Positions 53,801 to 58,899 of a stretch of DNA of 64,000 bases are shown in pieces. The stretch is from Chamaesiphon sp031376885. Its GTDB lineage: Bacteria > Cyanobacteriota > Cyanobacteriia > Cyanobacteriales > Chamaesiphonaceae. The DNA lies in NCBI GenBank assembly GCA_031376885.1, contig JANMEL010000263.1, positions 1 to 64,000 on the forward strand, in the 5' to 3' direction. The notes beneath the pieces were generated by a model. It worked only from the letters and a program-made list of their open reading frames with translations. It did no database searches and was not told the origin of the DNA. How positions within the stretch are numbered: the first letter of the stretch is position 1; each line of letters begins with the position of its first letter. Made by a program: the position numbers and the translations under genes.

Positions 53801-56702
53801 TATCATCATCCAATCCCCCATCGAGGCTGTCATTCCCAGTGCCGCCTTTGAGTAAATCGATTCCGACTCCACCCAAAAGATTATCGTTGCCGCCGTCGCC
53901 CTCTAGGGTGTCATTGCCGAAACCACCATCGAGGAGATCGTCACCTTCACCACCGGAGATTCGATCGTTGCCTTTGCCACCATCGAGAGCATCATTACCG
54001 CCATTTCCGGCGATCGTATCTTCCCCATCGTCACCACTGAGAGTATCATTCACACTCCCACCGATGAGATTATCGCTACCAACGCCACCCGCAAGTTTGA
54101 AGGCAATTTGAGCGGCTGAGGCATCGAATTTATCGTCCCCAAAGCCACCCTCACCTGATACACTAGTTATCCCTGTGAATAATTCAGTTTCTTGTCCTTG
54201 AGTCGGCCCAGTGACGGTAAGACTGCTTCCACCTGTGAATTTATAAACCTCACTGACATCGAGTTTATTTTGGGTTCTCGCGCCAGAGAAACTACCACTA
54301 TTCAAGCGCAAGAGACTAGCATTCGTTACCCCCAAAGCAGCCGCAACTTTGGATGTAGATGTGGCTCCAAACTGTAAACCAGGAATCGGAATCGGCCCTA
54401 ATTCGAGAATATTTTGCTTAAAGAATAAAAGCTCGAAATAAATATTTGCGCCGACAGATACGCCGCCGGAAGCATCAAATAAAGCTGATAATCCTTGGTT
54501 GGCATTGCTTTTGATTTCCAACCAGCGAATTTTGCCATCATTATTCGGATCGTTGAGGGGTAAGTTTAATGTTCCTTGAATATAAGCTTCACCACCAACA
54601 CTCACTAAACCTTTAATCCCAACACTCAAATCCAAGAATAGTTTGGAATCGAGATAGAAACCAGGCCGTTTTCCAGTTCGGGTATCTAAATATAGTCCTT
54701 CAAAGATATTCTCGACATTACCACTATTTTTAAATTTGACTAATCCAGTGGCATCAAAACCATAGGTAGTTTGAGGAATACTCGCACTAACTTGTCCGCC
54801 AAAACCAGCCGAAATTGGCGGTGTCGGCCATAGGGGAATAGTAATACTTCCCCCCGCCGAAACACTCAAACCAGGGAGTGTGAAACGGAATAAATCGACA
54901 TTAGAATTGCCTAGTAATAACCCAAATGCTGAAGCTGGATTCTTGAGGATGCTAAAATCAAAGGAAGTTTTGCCAACTGCTCCCGCTGATGCGAATAGGT
55001 TGACTTGGGTTGATGTTGGTTGATTTTTGAGGGCTTTATCAAATTCAGTTTTGGCTGCATTTAGTCCATCAATAAATCCACTCAGATTCACACCGGATGT
55101 GCTCAAATCTAAATTTGGATTAAATCGATCGAGATTGGGAATACTAAAGCCACCCAGGGAAATATCCCCTGTGGAACTGACGCTATCCAAGACTTTGACG
55201 AGGCTATTGACAGTCACCAAGCTCTCGATGAAGCTGGTATCGATCGGTGAATATCTTTGGAAAATCGGACTCTTTGCTAAATCTAACAGTGAGTAATTTA
55301 ACCCGAAAGCATCGATAATCGGCAGGGGTTTATTCAGGAAGTCCAGCGGGGCGGAAAACTTATCTGCAACGCCTTTGATATCTTTGATGAAGGGGGTGAG
55401 ACTCTTGACGATCGAGCCTAAATCTAGTCGAACATTTTTGAATTCTAGATTAGTTCCCGCTGCGGCTGTACTGGTATTGTAAACGACGTTAGTTTTAAAA
55501 CTAGGGAAAAATTGAGTATTGCTAGTTTGTAATGTAATCTGGGAATCCAGCTTGAGATTGGCAACTGGGCTAATATTTTCAATCCCACCAGTAGCCGTGA
55601 TATCGGCAGCGATCGTAAAGTCTGCACTAAAAGCTTTATTCGCACCATTATTAGCCGCAATCAGTTCGAGAAAGCCCAATTTCCCAGTCAGATTACCCGC
55701 ATTTTCAGCTTTGATACTAAATGTCAACTCTTTACCCGCAGTCGGCGTAAGTTCAAACCCATTTACACCAAGCTTAAAGTTAATCGACCCCAGAAACTCC
55801 TGGGTTAAATTCACGCCCCCTGCAAACTTCAAACCGAGATTCGGCAAGCCTAGATCCGTATCCAAGCTAAATGTATTAGTATTTCTCTTGGTAAAACCTA
55901 AACTAAATTGCTCGGTCGCCTGATCGTAAGCAATCGTCGCACCTGTTCCAGTCAAAACACGATTCAACTCAGTCGTTAATGCAGATGCTGAATAATTCGA
56001 GACAATAATCGTACTCAACTTCAGCCGTAAATCGCTGATATATTTTAAGCCCTGATTAATCTCCTCAATTTTCTGCAACTTGTCGCCAAATACTGACTGA
56101 ACGATCGTACTATTCAACAACTGATTGTAGATCGTATCCTGAACCCCCGCCAAAATGCCATCGAGACGCTCCCGAATTTCCCGCACCGCAGTGTCAATCA
56201 AATTTGGATTTGCAGCTTCTAGAGCAACCAATTTACCGCCGATCGTCGCTTGAAATCGATCGTCTTCCTGCTTTATCGCGCCCAATTGAGGCGCACCTAA
56301 AGTAATCCCTCTCACCACCGCCGAAAACAATTCGCCCTCATCGCCAACGGTATCAAACTTATTCACCCTAGCATCGATCGAGTGACCGATTTCTTCCAAA
56401 ATCACTGCATCCAGATCCGATCGATCTGCCGTCTCTAAAAATGTATCAGCGACATAAATCGTATTATTACTCGCAGCATAAGCAGCTTTGGCAGTGCCTA
56501 AAGTAGCTTTACCGATTACTTCAATTTGCGGTAATCCACCAAAGACACCATCCGCCCATTCCTCACGCAAACCCTCTACCAAGGCTCGATCGTACTTACT
56601 CCCAAAAATGCTATCGAATTCTCCCCAAAATGAGTCTAAATTCGCCCAATGACTGAGCTGGCGAGAGATAGTAGTCAAACTCAAAATGAGGGAGGCATTC
56701 AT
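35874..56702 (-). CDS. Giant RTX/beta-propeller cell-surface or secreted protein
   Basis: About 6,942 aa, estimated at ~0.7 MDa, and a third of the window. The ATG at 56702 has AGGA 9 nt before it; a TTG three codons earlier is disregarded. N-terminal ~190 residues include a degenerate metzincin-like segment (VILEEIGHSIDAR). Then come a beta-rich region to ~870; RTX block 1 (~873-1440); FG-GAP/VCBS repeats; eight SBBP-type propeller repeats (~1800-2245); RTX block 2 (~2715-2940); a PA14 domain (~3105-3235); pre-peptidase C-terminal domains; fibronectin III; PD40 propeller repeats (~4115-4520); more FG-GAP; Calx-beta and CARDB domains (~5080-5850); RTX block 3 (~5875-6830). The C-terminal ~120 residues (TITDFNKVELDKVQLSKSYF...) resemble a type I secretion signal. 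GGxGxDxLx nonapeptides bind calcium. Export is probably by a type I system, not present here. Adhesion or matrix function is inferred. Confidence 0.93.
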   Translation of the reverse strand: MNASLILSLTTISRQLSHWANLDSFWGEFDSIFGSKYDRALVEGLREEWADGVFGGLPQIEVIGKATLGTAKAAYAASNNTIYVADTFLETADRSDLDAVILEEIGHSIDARVNKFDTVGDEGELFSAVVRGITLGAPQLGAIKQEDDRFQATIGGKLVALEAANPNLIDTAVREIRERLDGILAGVQDTIYNQLLNSTIVQSVFGDKLQKIEEINQGLKYISDLRLKLSTIIVSNYSASALTTELNRVLTGTGATIAYDQATEQFSLGFTKRNTNTFSLDTDLGLPNLGLKFAGGVNLTQEFLGSINFKLGVNGFELTPTAGKELTFSIKAENAGNLTGKLGFLELIAANNGANKAFSADFTIAADITATGGIENISPVANLKLDSQITLQTSNTQFFPSFKTNVVYNTSTAAAGTNLEFKNVRLDLGSIVKSLTPFIKDIKGVADKFSAPLDFLNKPLPIIDAFGLNYSLLDLAKSPIFQRYSPIDTSFIESLVTVNSLVKVLDSVSSTGDISLGGFSIPNLDRFNPNLDLSTSGVNLSGFIDGLNAAKTEFDKALKNQPTSTQVNLFASAGAVGKTSFDFSILKNPASAFGLLLGNSNVDLFRFTLPGLSVSAGGSITIPLWPTPPISAGFGGQVSASIPQTTYGFDATGLVKFKNSGNVENIFEGLYLDTRTGKRPGFYLDSKLFLDLSVGIKGLVSVGGEAYIQGTLNLPLNDPNNDGKIRWLEIKSNANQGLSALFDASGGVSVGANIYFELLFFKQNILELGPIPIPGLQFGATSTSKVAAALGVTNASLLRLNSGSFSGARTQNKLDVSEVYKFTGGSSLTVTGPTQGQETELFTGITSVSGEGGFGDDKFDASAAQIAFKLAGGVGSDNLIGGSVNDTLSGDDGEDTIAGNGGNDALDGGKGNDRISGGEGDDLLDGGFGNDTLEGDGGNDNLLGGVGIDLLKGGTGNDSLDGGLDDDTLQGDDGNDRLAGNSGKDLLQGGAGADTLLGGFGVDNLQGGEGNDNLDGEESNDVLTGEGGDDTLVGGIGEDRLDGGVGNDSLDGGVGNDSLFGGEGINILRGNEGNDSLEGGQQQDSIFGDVGEDTLIGNGGGDILNGGAGNDTLYGNLGDDSLSGGTENDLLLGGTGADSLLGDAGNDNLYGGYDNDVLLDGGAGNDRVYGEAGDDTVRGGTEDDIIYGDGQSDPLLGGNDKLYGDAGNDTLYGGELDDLLDGGIGNDTLAGEQGQDTFYGGLNNDLLQGGEGRDTLYGSDTINSITDGDDTLFGDGGADLLDGGAGIDALYGGLDDDTLRGGLGNDTFLDGGVGNDILEGGLGGDNLLGGDGDDTLKGYTFTLETKVANGDGNDTLSGGAGNDELWGSDGNDSLIGGDGNDLLFGDDSDNPLVEVSTPGKRGDDTLEGGAGNDRLYGGLGNDVLKAGAGFDRLYGGIGDDILYGLKNIDRQPADKAEGGVVYVLAPGAGSDTVYKFDPANDVIFLTGGLSFSFIDIVTTAVNDPTRVEPDGTVITSITKIIDLDTQQVLAQFINVKQGEIGRQNVDEQNVAPDGLEFESKKPIYAKDETVSLVDAQVRDPNGATDIEKIDFWLKGQDGVWKDFRDIGLTGVKFGNADWADFDNDGDLDILVTGYTSKVKSDSQTDKIFELVPVTKLYRHDKASNQFVEVLDISNVKLPFDFQTPGTRSIATLHDSTVTWKDFNNDGKLDILQTGSKTNNGQAVANIYLQNATGSFETPIEVQLNTQVSTAVNWADFDGDGTLDLMMERAVYRQWNNITKKFGIDRTNYIEGTQTTTYPNNYQRQFGSAEYESVNSTVIDATGNLYVTGTTYGTLPGGTLQGSSDGFIAKYNSDGTQQWVRQFGRAGSDNISATVIDTAGNVYVTGTTQFNAANNTDYDALVVKYDANGNQLWQRTFGGSAYESVSATVVDTAGNVYITGTTTGAAVFGATNLGGNDGFIAKYNTNGTQQWIKQFGANGSDSISGTVVDTAGNVYVTGTSQYNLSVTDYDGLIVKYDPNGNELWRQALFAGAAYESISSTVVDTAGNLYVSGSTNGAFFGATNQGSDDGFIAKYDTNGNRQWVKQFGSASYEYISSTVVDGAGNLYVAGYTGGNLFETNKGSSDGFIIKYDTNGTQVWKKQFGSAGNENISKIVLDAAGNLQIAGSTGGDLFGSNKGIFNDGFIAKFDTNGNQLSAQQFGSTGDDFVNGAVVDGAGNLHVAGSTSGALTGTNQGSYDLFVAKFSDEQISSSDVSDYNADGKQDIVITGIDRSQAAYTKVYRQQVSGNYELVQTLDPVTNGKVVWIDYNGDGKKNDILLSGKAADGTPITKIYTFNLPTNNFTAFQPLLGGTDGNRNGLLDLAEKTTPSINLPGISQGDISWQVFTVKNTAGTIIKTVKAIVMTGFGGQTRRTADGKVVPIPVTKVYQQDPTTGTFFDANISLSGVANSSIEFKDYDADGDLDILVTGEDIFVRPEDQAQLSSSALEGGNPTTTIYRNDSTLDAAGNAVLKFANPIFTINQNDQRWADFQYQFESVNLAAGVYQLKGIAYDHATAGLELVPGYAEPTTLTTLTGTAAQNVFVIGNKTNNFYNRAITIEGFNPNLDVLQLYNNQDDYSKTQLGFDTLISVKPGSQTPNLSILIKGVLPTAIKLSNDFIEGNIIFANPKRDDSQSVKFAITTSGNSTSETLTASQGFVVEQALLDESFPGQFSQFGALAGGAGNDTITGSTSTTDTVGGVVNGKLVTYLDGGAGNDLIKGSNLVQDSNGKFVTDILLGWEGNDTLQGLLGNNILDGGSGNDNLQGGGDLDILEGGQGNDTLDGSAGIDTAVYRKDTNKVTVNLNTSTATDGYGTTDTFVKIGLLSSIENVIGSNYGDTITGDSQSNNLAGLAGNDTIDGGSGDDTLDGGTGNDSLVGGIGNDTISSGGGKDTLQGGAGFDTYIVQGSLLTLEQAFISLGGNAKTRGKITVTIDGQNQDITWEQFRLWADPTRWNGLVQWDKYRAVGLDADRELYQRAETDSKQGWLRQSIAGTRIVEEVGIADTLILGIDAPISLGGLTAGKIGLAQVNNDLIVDVNQDGIADAKDDVTIVNYFNNNQAGTGRIDTIRVAGLEATYYKGTNFTDPVLTKIDRNINFEWGNNAPLPLGNQSDNFGVIWRGAVKSTSSGNYKFRLTTDAADTGATTPKTRLFVNNVQVLTDLQNVNLAANQEYDIRLEYIEKIGDAKVKLEWDTGNGIFQSIPENLLLSPQKVTASEILNTTSKLTPVLNLSQTNLGIKTTKGWTSTASFGDYDRDGNLDFFLVGSDDYGNGVATVYKNTGLVNQTDLSQAFGATIQLGQLERFDTALWGDYNGDGYLDILATGVNTFVNSATNLPEKKYQVKVLAFNSLTNNFVEQNINGLSNQKFNAGIQAIWGDLDNDGKLDIVTSQGNEIKFYFANGQTLTKTSQVTDGKITLGDLNNDGFVDFINAGKTQVSVPIVRNSGLSILSTLDATGKYYQDFDLGVAGIQLVAGQSYEVNLSGKFDTYLQVISSGKSNSVVLQDDDSGEGLNSRLTFTYQPGLKLRATSFRAGAIGEFKLSIEKINKSVEVWQNIEGKNWLEQTSRLTNPIKLNGSETVALGDYDKDKKLDLLITGENRTYVYKNDSTTDTIAFTKEFFGKSESGNLVARIDTATGIKANPLRPGAFYKAYGITEFVKNSQREETIDLTLTASFDTYLQIVKKDQNGGFQQVAFNDDNGTGNSSLQFNYTPDLETAEVWVTSFASGGNGDYTLNTAGLGLPGVTNGSATWGNFNTDGVLDVAITGVGPDGAFTKVFLGPNSTGTTGQRFESEAALIPGLQNGSVAWGDYDNDTDLDLLVTGTLGTTGTPFVQIYRNNYYNKFTPAGTPNPVPNLPLGIQTLVVPTGISLGWTDVTPGGSTPYSYNLRMGTTSGGGDIRAPLANSLGKRSVAELGNVGYNNSLVMSNLAKGVTHYWSVQSIGAGFVGSAFSAESSFTTNPFTIVPTGITITPTTTLITDETGITKSFTVLLKSRPTKNVVLSFTSSDLTEGLVTVPSLTFTPDNWNVAQTATIQGVDDNIADGNIAYTIQTTVTSEDASYNAISVNDLTLVNQDNRDPVITRVSVGVSGAESNGFINGGSNTLSADGRYIAFTSSATNLVTGDNNGQSDVFVFDRTTNTTTRVSVATGGTQSNGFSNNPSISADGRYITFSSNATNLVAGDTNGQADIFLFDRTTNTTTRVNLAGDGTQSNGVFGSTNPSISADGRYITFGSSATNLVAGDANGNADIFVFDRITNTTTIASVATGGIQQGNGGSSDPSISADGRYVAFYSNASNLVAGDTNTAFWDIFVLDRTTQVTTRVSVATGGTQSNGFLGSSSPSISADGRYVTFESDASNLVAGDTNSTSDIFVHDRTTNTTTRVSVASNGTQSNGSSFDPRISADGRYITFSSSATNLVAGDTNSTSDIFIFDRTTNTTTRLTNNSTNGVQSNGLSSGADISGDGRYVSFNSAGSNLVAGDTNNLGDMFVVDRTPTTVIPTTGITITQIGTAVTTEAGGIARFSVLLNSQPTGNVIIPIQSSELTEGTTNVSSLTFTSANWNVEQIVTVTGVNDTRSDGNRTYSIITGAAQSTDPIYNNLNPSDFAVTNLDNDSIPGGVWADYDRDGDLDVLSIDTTGSRINQNQSGVYNAISTVLPISTQGSWGDYNNDGLLDILLTSATKTSIFTQAVGGTFTANTAVIPGATLASWADYDNDGDLDLLLNNATASTLYKNTAGVFALTTTALPGATQSSWADYDSDGDLDLLLNNATASTLYKNTAGVFAATTNTLPSATRSTWGDYDNDGDLDLLLTTAAQTSFYKNNLGTFALQAPTVQNPALTGGTSIVTGDYDRDGRLDIAILGAQVTLYRGTATGFEKYFDQIPLSSTYNTITQADNDGDGDLDLFLSVNGAGITQVLRNDVSPNTAPTAPTGFQALINGTSVTLKWSGASDAETPTLGLNYQLVVKDAAGKNILATTATDGIVGNIGKGKLEADGSRSWTIQGLAGGAYTWEVRAIDGGGRLSNPAITAGAVGAVGAAAAAAPLQTFNILPTIAFTTPTLAIVEGDSGQKVVPLTVTLSVASLKEITVEYSVYAGTTDTATPNNDFQPIVGKLVFAAGQTTQTINLAIQGDNRAEAPETFTVSLQNPVNGYTIVNQDKAKITINSETNDGVILLPDLEIGQISSPNTVAQAQSLDVAWTVKNIGLGGSSNDAYRTYFYLSNDDKLSADDRILGVNWHSLPTPGQTQNLSQSITIPYNVSGTQYLFLSTDLPPLPGTSIQANEANLFNNTIVRKINVTPTQFGDLSLQTITSPLQGAAGGTIQVTATVKNNGLGIAKTGWKTLAYLSNDTVLDNADILLETVSTATGLALATGATGTLISEFKLPSTGLAQQQVLFRVVPVEGDYSSSAPAAPIVKPLTLQFTQTPQISLRAYSQKRDVAGTLTNTNELTVLENGVQPLKGTDRIVYEFTRTGSTTAALTTNFTISGTAQITTDYTQSGAATYVGTTGTITFAAGASKATLTLTPVGDTTAELDESIVLTLAAGTGYTINTTQPITTTIQNDDTPINNNFAQGTIMTGANWTVSGSNRLATGEVGEAGILDDNTRNSVWYFWTATATGKVTLSTNGSQFDTVLGVYQGTVVNALTSVKSDDDSGEGQNSSITFDAILGQRYAIAVDGARAVDSAGTPVPTTGNFVLNLVVADNLPSFSIENITVVEGDTTSQAVVTIILNKPNLTASTTVQYSTANGTATAGLDYTAAAITSVTFLAGETVKTISIPILTDALAESDETFGVTLSTPSINAKIGVGTATVTIKDTIKSAVDRTLLETDVINNLFLTGVGNTKGIGNSKNNILIGNNGNNILEGGAGNDTLKGGLGIDTLTGGLGKDSISGGDGIDTLKELRTANLMLTDTQLINFNLTNEQIVILEEDNLESIERAELTGSTDNNILDAGIFTGTAILTGGDGNDTLIGGTGNDSLDGGNGNDFLTGGAGNDTLTGGLGIDRIVESTIADLTLTNTTLLTNGTGAVTTTDTLSGIEQATLTGNDGANVISAAAFTLGDVTLNGAGGNDRLLGGSGNDNLDGGIGNDTMTGGLGNDTYIIDSISDGIIESATAGTDTILSTVSLSLSLASLANVENLTLLGSENLNATGNINANQIHGNIANNQLTGGLGNDTLDGKAGVDTVVESGDVNFILTNTSLTGNGTDTLISIEQAQLTGGIGNNQLNTTGFTLGDVILNGGDGNDTILSGLGNDRLTGGLGNDTLNGGDGIDTLVESGNVNFILTNTTLTGNGTDTLLGIEIVQLTGGITNNSIDATTFTGNTILDGGGGVDTLTGGAGNDTYIVDTITDSIVEQLNKGTDTIVSSVAFTLASLTNIENLTLTGTGNLTATGNAANNLLIGNLGNNTLTASDGNDTLVGGGGNNILIGGLGNDTYYTDNVIDTITELAAGGIDTIVTSTNYDLTALTEIENLSLSGLHDLNATGNIKDNYLLGNFGDNILSGGAGNDILDGNSGNDSLSGGLGDDTYKFNIDRLQGIDIIDEATTGGTDRIEFSGNTAIKIDLSLTTAQTINNNLVLSVTQLENVTGGSGNDSITGSIANNTLIGGLGNDTLIGAAGNDVLFGGAGSDVIDGGDGIDLASYYYSTTAVIVDLSNAANNTGEAAGDTLIGIENLQGAGNASNTLTGNSLNNTLYGYNGNDTLNGGAGNDNLIGGAGNDTYIIDSIGDIVTEAATSGTDTVISSINNYSLVVNVENLNLVGSVNGNGNSTNNIINGGVGNNVINGAAGNDTLTGGTGSDTFAFDGSPLLNLLTAMGVDTITDFNKVELDKVQLSKSYFTALTTTAGTPLLATNFSSVTTDLAAATAAGTIVYNSANGKLFYNADGAINNAATAGFGTNGGQFVQLTAGLALTAADFNVVA
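36222..39085 (-). repeat. RTX block 3 of the giant protein
   Basis: Dozens of calcium-binding nonapeptides (GGAGNDTLTGG type) interleaved with NLTLTGTGNLNATGNAANN-type spacers, close to the C-terminal secretion signal. The DNA is a set of diverged tandem repeats. Confidence 0.9.
42265..42528 (-). repeat. Recent 132-bp tandem duplication inside the giant gene
   Basis: The units 42265-42396 and 42397-~42520 are nearly identical DNA (one 44-residue FG-GAP repeat, SSWADYDSDGDLDLLLNNATASTLYKN). The surrounding FG-GAP repeats are much more diverged, so this copy is recent. The period is a multiple of 3, which keeps the frame. Confidence 0.85.
43145..44370 (-). repeat. PD40-type beta-propeller repeats
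   Basis: About eight repeats of the type SADGRYITFSSNATNLVAGDTNGQADIFVFDRTTNTTTRVSVATGGTQSNG. Each is one blade of a TolB/PD40-like propeller. They are more alike than other domains of the protein. Confidence 0.85.
47885..48565 (-). repeat. RTX block 2 of the giant protein
   Basis: Calcium-binding nonapeptides GGAGNDTITGS, GGAGNDLIKGS, GGSGNDNLQGG, GGSGDDTLDGG and others, followed by a GGGKDTLQGGAGFDTYIVQG end motif. Confidence 0.85.
49975..51315 (-). repeat. Eight SBBP-type propeller repeats
   Basis: Eight copies of the pattern (K)QFGSAxYESISxTVVDxAGNVYVTGTT...DGFIAKYxTNGxQxW. They are alternately similar in pairs of about 100 codons, which suggests two-repeat duplications. Confidence 0.85.
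52390..54093 (-). repeat. RTX block 1 of the giant protein
   Basis: More than 40 GGxGxDxLxG-type nonapeptides in near-unbroken series, which should fold into a long calcium-bound parallel beta roll. The opposite strand is open over a long stretch, but only as a by-product of this repeat. Confidence 0.92.
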
Positions 56703-56764
56703 AAATAGCAATCCTGGGCTAACTTGATTAATTCATCTGTTCGATCTCAACCGATCTATTCTGC

Positions 56765-56772
56765 GGGGGGGG
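56765..56772. repeat. G8 homopolymer in the giant gene's upstream region
   Basis: Eight G on the plus strand (C on the coding strand) 63 to 70 bases before the giant gene's ATG. Such tracts can change length by slippage. Confidence 0.7.
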
Positions 56773-56912
56773 AATCGGTAATATTTAGATCTTCCATTCC
56801 GTAAGGATACATCATGTCCCATGTTAAATCAACTAGTCATTTGACCCATATACTTGTGAAGTTAACGAAATATATTGCGTAAATTGGATCGATATTCTCA
56901 GATCTTGTCAAA

Positions 56913-57044
56913 GCGTAGGTTGGGTTGAGCCTCGAAACCCAACATCCCTAGCCCGAAACTAGAGTTGGGTTTCGAGCCTCAACTTAACCCAACCTATGCT
57001 TTGAGGCTGGGGTCGTTGGGTTTCGAGGCTCAACCCAACCTACG
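56913..57044. repeat. Cluster of three related palindromic repeat copies
   Basis: Copy 1 (56913-56943, GTAGGTTGGGTTGAGCCTCG...) is inverted with respect to copies 2 (56964-56999) and 3 (57015-57044). Copies 1 and 3 can form a stem of about 30 bp. This is the abundant cyanobacterial GTAGGTTGGGTT repeat. It fills most of the gap between the giant gene and the beta-barrel gene. Confidence 0.85.
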
Positions 57045-57154
57045 GATATGTATATTATTAAATCTTTACTCTTTATCAGTAATTTTTGAGACTGTATAGA
57101 TCCATCCGCTATTTTTGAACGTATAACTTAATAGTTCCTAAATCCCTCCCGCCA

Positions 57155-57682
57155 ATGTTTCAATATTTTGTCAGGTTCTTAAAAATCAGCCTTGGTAGTT
57201 TAGTCATATCTGCCGCTTTGAATCCAACATTAGCCTCTGCTGAATCGATGCCTCTATCTAAAATGGGCGAGGTAGGTAGTTATATTGGGATTGGTGGAGC
57301 GATCGGTTTGAATGGCAATTCAAGCGCACTGGGAACGGGTGGGCTGACGATTTTGACAAAAGTTGGCTTTACTCAAAACTTATCTCTACATGACGCAACA
57401 ATTGTCTTTGGTCGCAGTGCGCCGACTTCCATGATTATTTTGACTGCCGACTTTCCGATTCGCAACAGTGCTGGCGAAACGATTGTATCGCCTTTTATTG
57501 GTGGTGGCGCAATGTTAAAATACTCTAATGGCATATCCATCAGTCCGGCTATTTCTGGCGGTGCAGATCTTTCTATATCCAAGGAATTGATGGGTACAGT
57601 CCGCCTCAATGCTGGTTTTCCGAGCGATCGTCCTACCGATCTTGGTCTTTTAGTTGGGGTTGGATATAAGTTTAATAATTAG
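57155..57682 (+). CDS. Exported small beta-barrel-like protein, function unknown
   Basis: 175 aa with a cleavable signal peptide: hydrophobic core ISLGSLVISAALNPTLASA, predicted cut after Ala29 (ASA|ES). The mature part is Gly-rich with alternating strands (SYIGIGGAIGLNGNSSALGTGGLTILTKVGFT, FIGGGAMLKYSNG, GLLVGVGYKFNN), ending in an aromatic/Asn C-terminus, as in outer-membrane barrels. The barrel is small (perhaps eight strands). I cannot name a family. Upstream is a repeat cluster and downstream an A/T-rich hairpin region, so it is probably monocistronic. Confidence 0.8.
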   Translation: MFQYFVRFLKISLGSLVISAALNPTLASAESMPLSKMGEVGSYIGIGGAIGLNGNSSALGTGGLTILTKVGFTQNLSLHDATIVFGRSAPTSMIILTADFPIRNSAGETIVSPFIGGGAMLKYSNGISISPAISGGADLSISKELMGTVRLNAGFPSDRPTDLGLLVGVGYKFNN

Positions 57683-57816
57683 TAATTAATAATTATTAAT
57701 TAATTGAGCCTCTTGCTACTGGTTAATGGGGGTGAATTTGAGCTGTTGGTTGGATGGAAAACTGCGATCGTTGGTAACGAGGGGTTGATGTGGATTACCC
57801 CTCCCAGGATGCAGAA

Positions 57817-58680
57817 TTACTGATGAATATCCAACCAAGCTGACAAATCGCTCATCTGAGTGAAGTCTAACAAATCTTCAGCTAGAGATTCGATTTTATC
57901 GATCGAAAGGCTATTTATTCTGGCGACGATCGGCGGCTCGATCTTTCCTAGCTTACGGCTGAGAAGTTTCAATACTAATGATTGTTCGCCTTCTGTTCGC
58001 CCACGTTCTAAACCTCTGGCTTCACCTCGAACCTCGCCGATTATTTCTCCTTCAGCTTTTGCTTCTTGATATACCCGTGTTTGTTGCAACTCAATTCCTA
58101 ACATTACATCTACCTCATCCCTAGTTAAAGTATTGAACTTATACAAAACAATCGTTGATACTAGATTGATTATATCTTTACTATTCTGTGCTTGCTCGAC
58201 TAGTCTTCTCGCCTCAGCTTTTGCCTCATCGCCTTCAAGCGTCGTCAGTACCATTAATCCCAATCCAGTGGGTAGTGATTCTATCGCTCCCAACTCGTCT
58301 AAATAAACTCTAGTAATCCGACCACTTGCTAGCATCTCCCGCACGACTTGCAGTCTCGATTGCTCGATACTTCTGGATGGATAAATTACTACAGCCTCCC
58401 AATCAGAAAATTCTTCGCGGTGACGATAGACGTAGATACTATTCTCGCTGATTATTCGTTCGTAAAGCAACTCGTCAGGCTGAAACTGTACCTCGCAAAA
58501 ATAAACTATTCCAGAAGGATCGCGAGGCGTAAAGACTCCATCAATTCTAAAGGATGTTTCCTTGACTTCAATCGAATCAAAGATGTATCCTTCAGGATCG
58601 ATCGGCGGATGGGCAATCAAATCGAATAATAAAGTCGGCGATTGCCGAAATAACTGATAAAAAATTGTGTCGCGACGCAT
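57817..58680 (-). CDS. Rpn-type PD-(D/E)XK nuclease (DUF2887) with DUF4351 C-terminus
   Basis: 287 aa. The N-terminal nuclease-like half shows TIFYQLFRQSPTLLFDLI, an FRIDGVF...YFCEVQFQPDELLYERIISE core (Asp and Glu-x-Gln, a PD-(D/E)XK variant) and FSDWEAVVIYPSR. This is the DUF2887 family, grouped with Rpn recombination-promoting nucleases, which are often mis-annotated as transposases. The C-terminus (LVLKLLSRKLGKIEPPIVARINSLSIDKIESLAEDLLDFTQMSDLSAWLD) is DUF4351, shared with the gene at 26031. A Glu/Arg-rich linker connects them. It is a single gene, with no adjacent repeats indicating mobility. Confidence 0.85.
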   Translation of the reverse strand: MRRDTIFYQLFRQSPTLLFDLIAHPPIDPEGYIFDSIEVKETSFRIDGVFTPRDPSGIVYFCEVQFQPDELLYERIISENSIYVYRHREEFSDWEAVVIYPSRSIEQSRLQVVREMLASGRITRVYLDELGAIESLPTGLGLMVLTTLEGDEAKAEARRLVEQAQNSKDIINLVSTIVLYKFNTLTRDEVDVMLGIELQQTRVYQEAKAEGEIIGEVRGEARGLERGRTEGEQSLVLKLLSRKLGKIEPPIVARINSLSIDKIESLAEDLLDFTQMSDLSAWLDIHQ

Positions 58681-58808
58681 AGATCTAGCTGCATATTAAT
58701 TGATATCCTACCATTCACGAACGGTAAAGAAGCTTTGAGAGCAAATTTCAATCCCCTCGGATCGTTTACTAAGGATCTAGATGGGGTCAAGTGTGAATCT
58801 ACCAAGTC

Positions 58809-58876
58809 TGGGTTTACAATAGAGTGGAGATAAAAGCCGATCGCCCTCCTGACTTATGACAAGTACACTCAATCCT
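58809..58876 (+). repeat. Direct repeat copy 1: duplicated methyltransferase promoter and first codons
   Basis: A 68-bp segment identical to 59615-59682 except for four mismatches. It includes a TACAAT-type -10 (58815-58820) and an ATG with codons for MTSTLNP, the truncated start of the methyltransferase gene whose true start is at 59662. The toxin-antitoxin pair lies between the two copies. Confidence 0.9.
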
Positions 58877-58899
58877 GTAGTTAAGGGAATATCAGAACT

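Noticed and set aside
53326..54111. 261-codon Pro/Ser-rich open frame on the plus strand
   Set aside because: It is the antisense reading of the GGxGxD repeats of the giant RTX gene. Similar shadow frames occur under the other RTX blocks.
57817..58680. Transposase
   Set aside because: Genes of this family are often annotated as transposases, but the motifs are of a PD-(D/E)XK Rpn-type nuclease. There are no terminal inverted repeats or target duplications.
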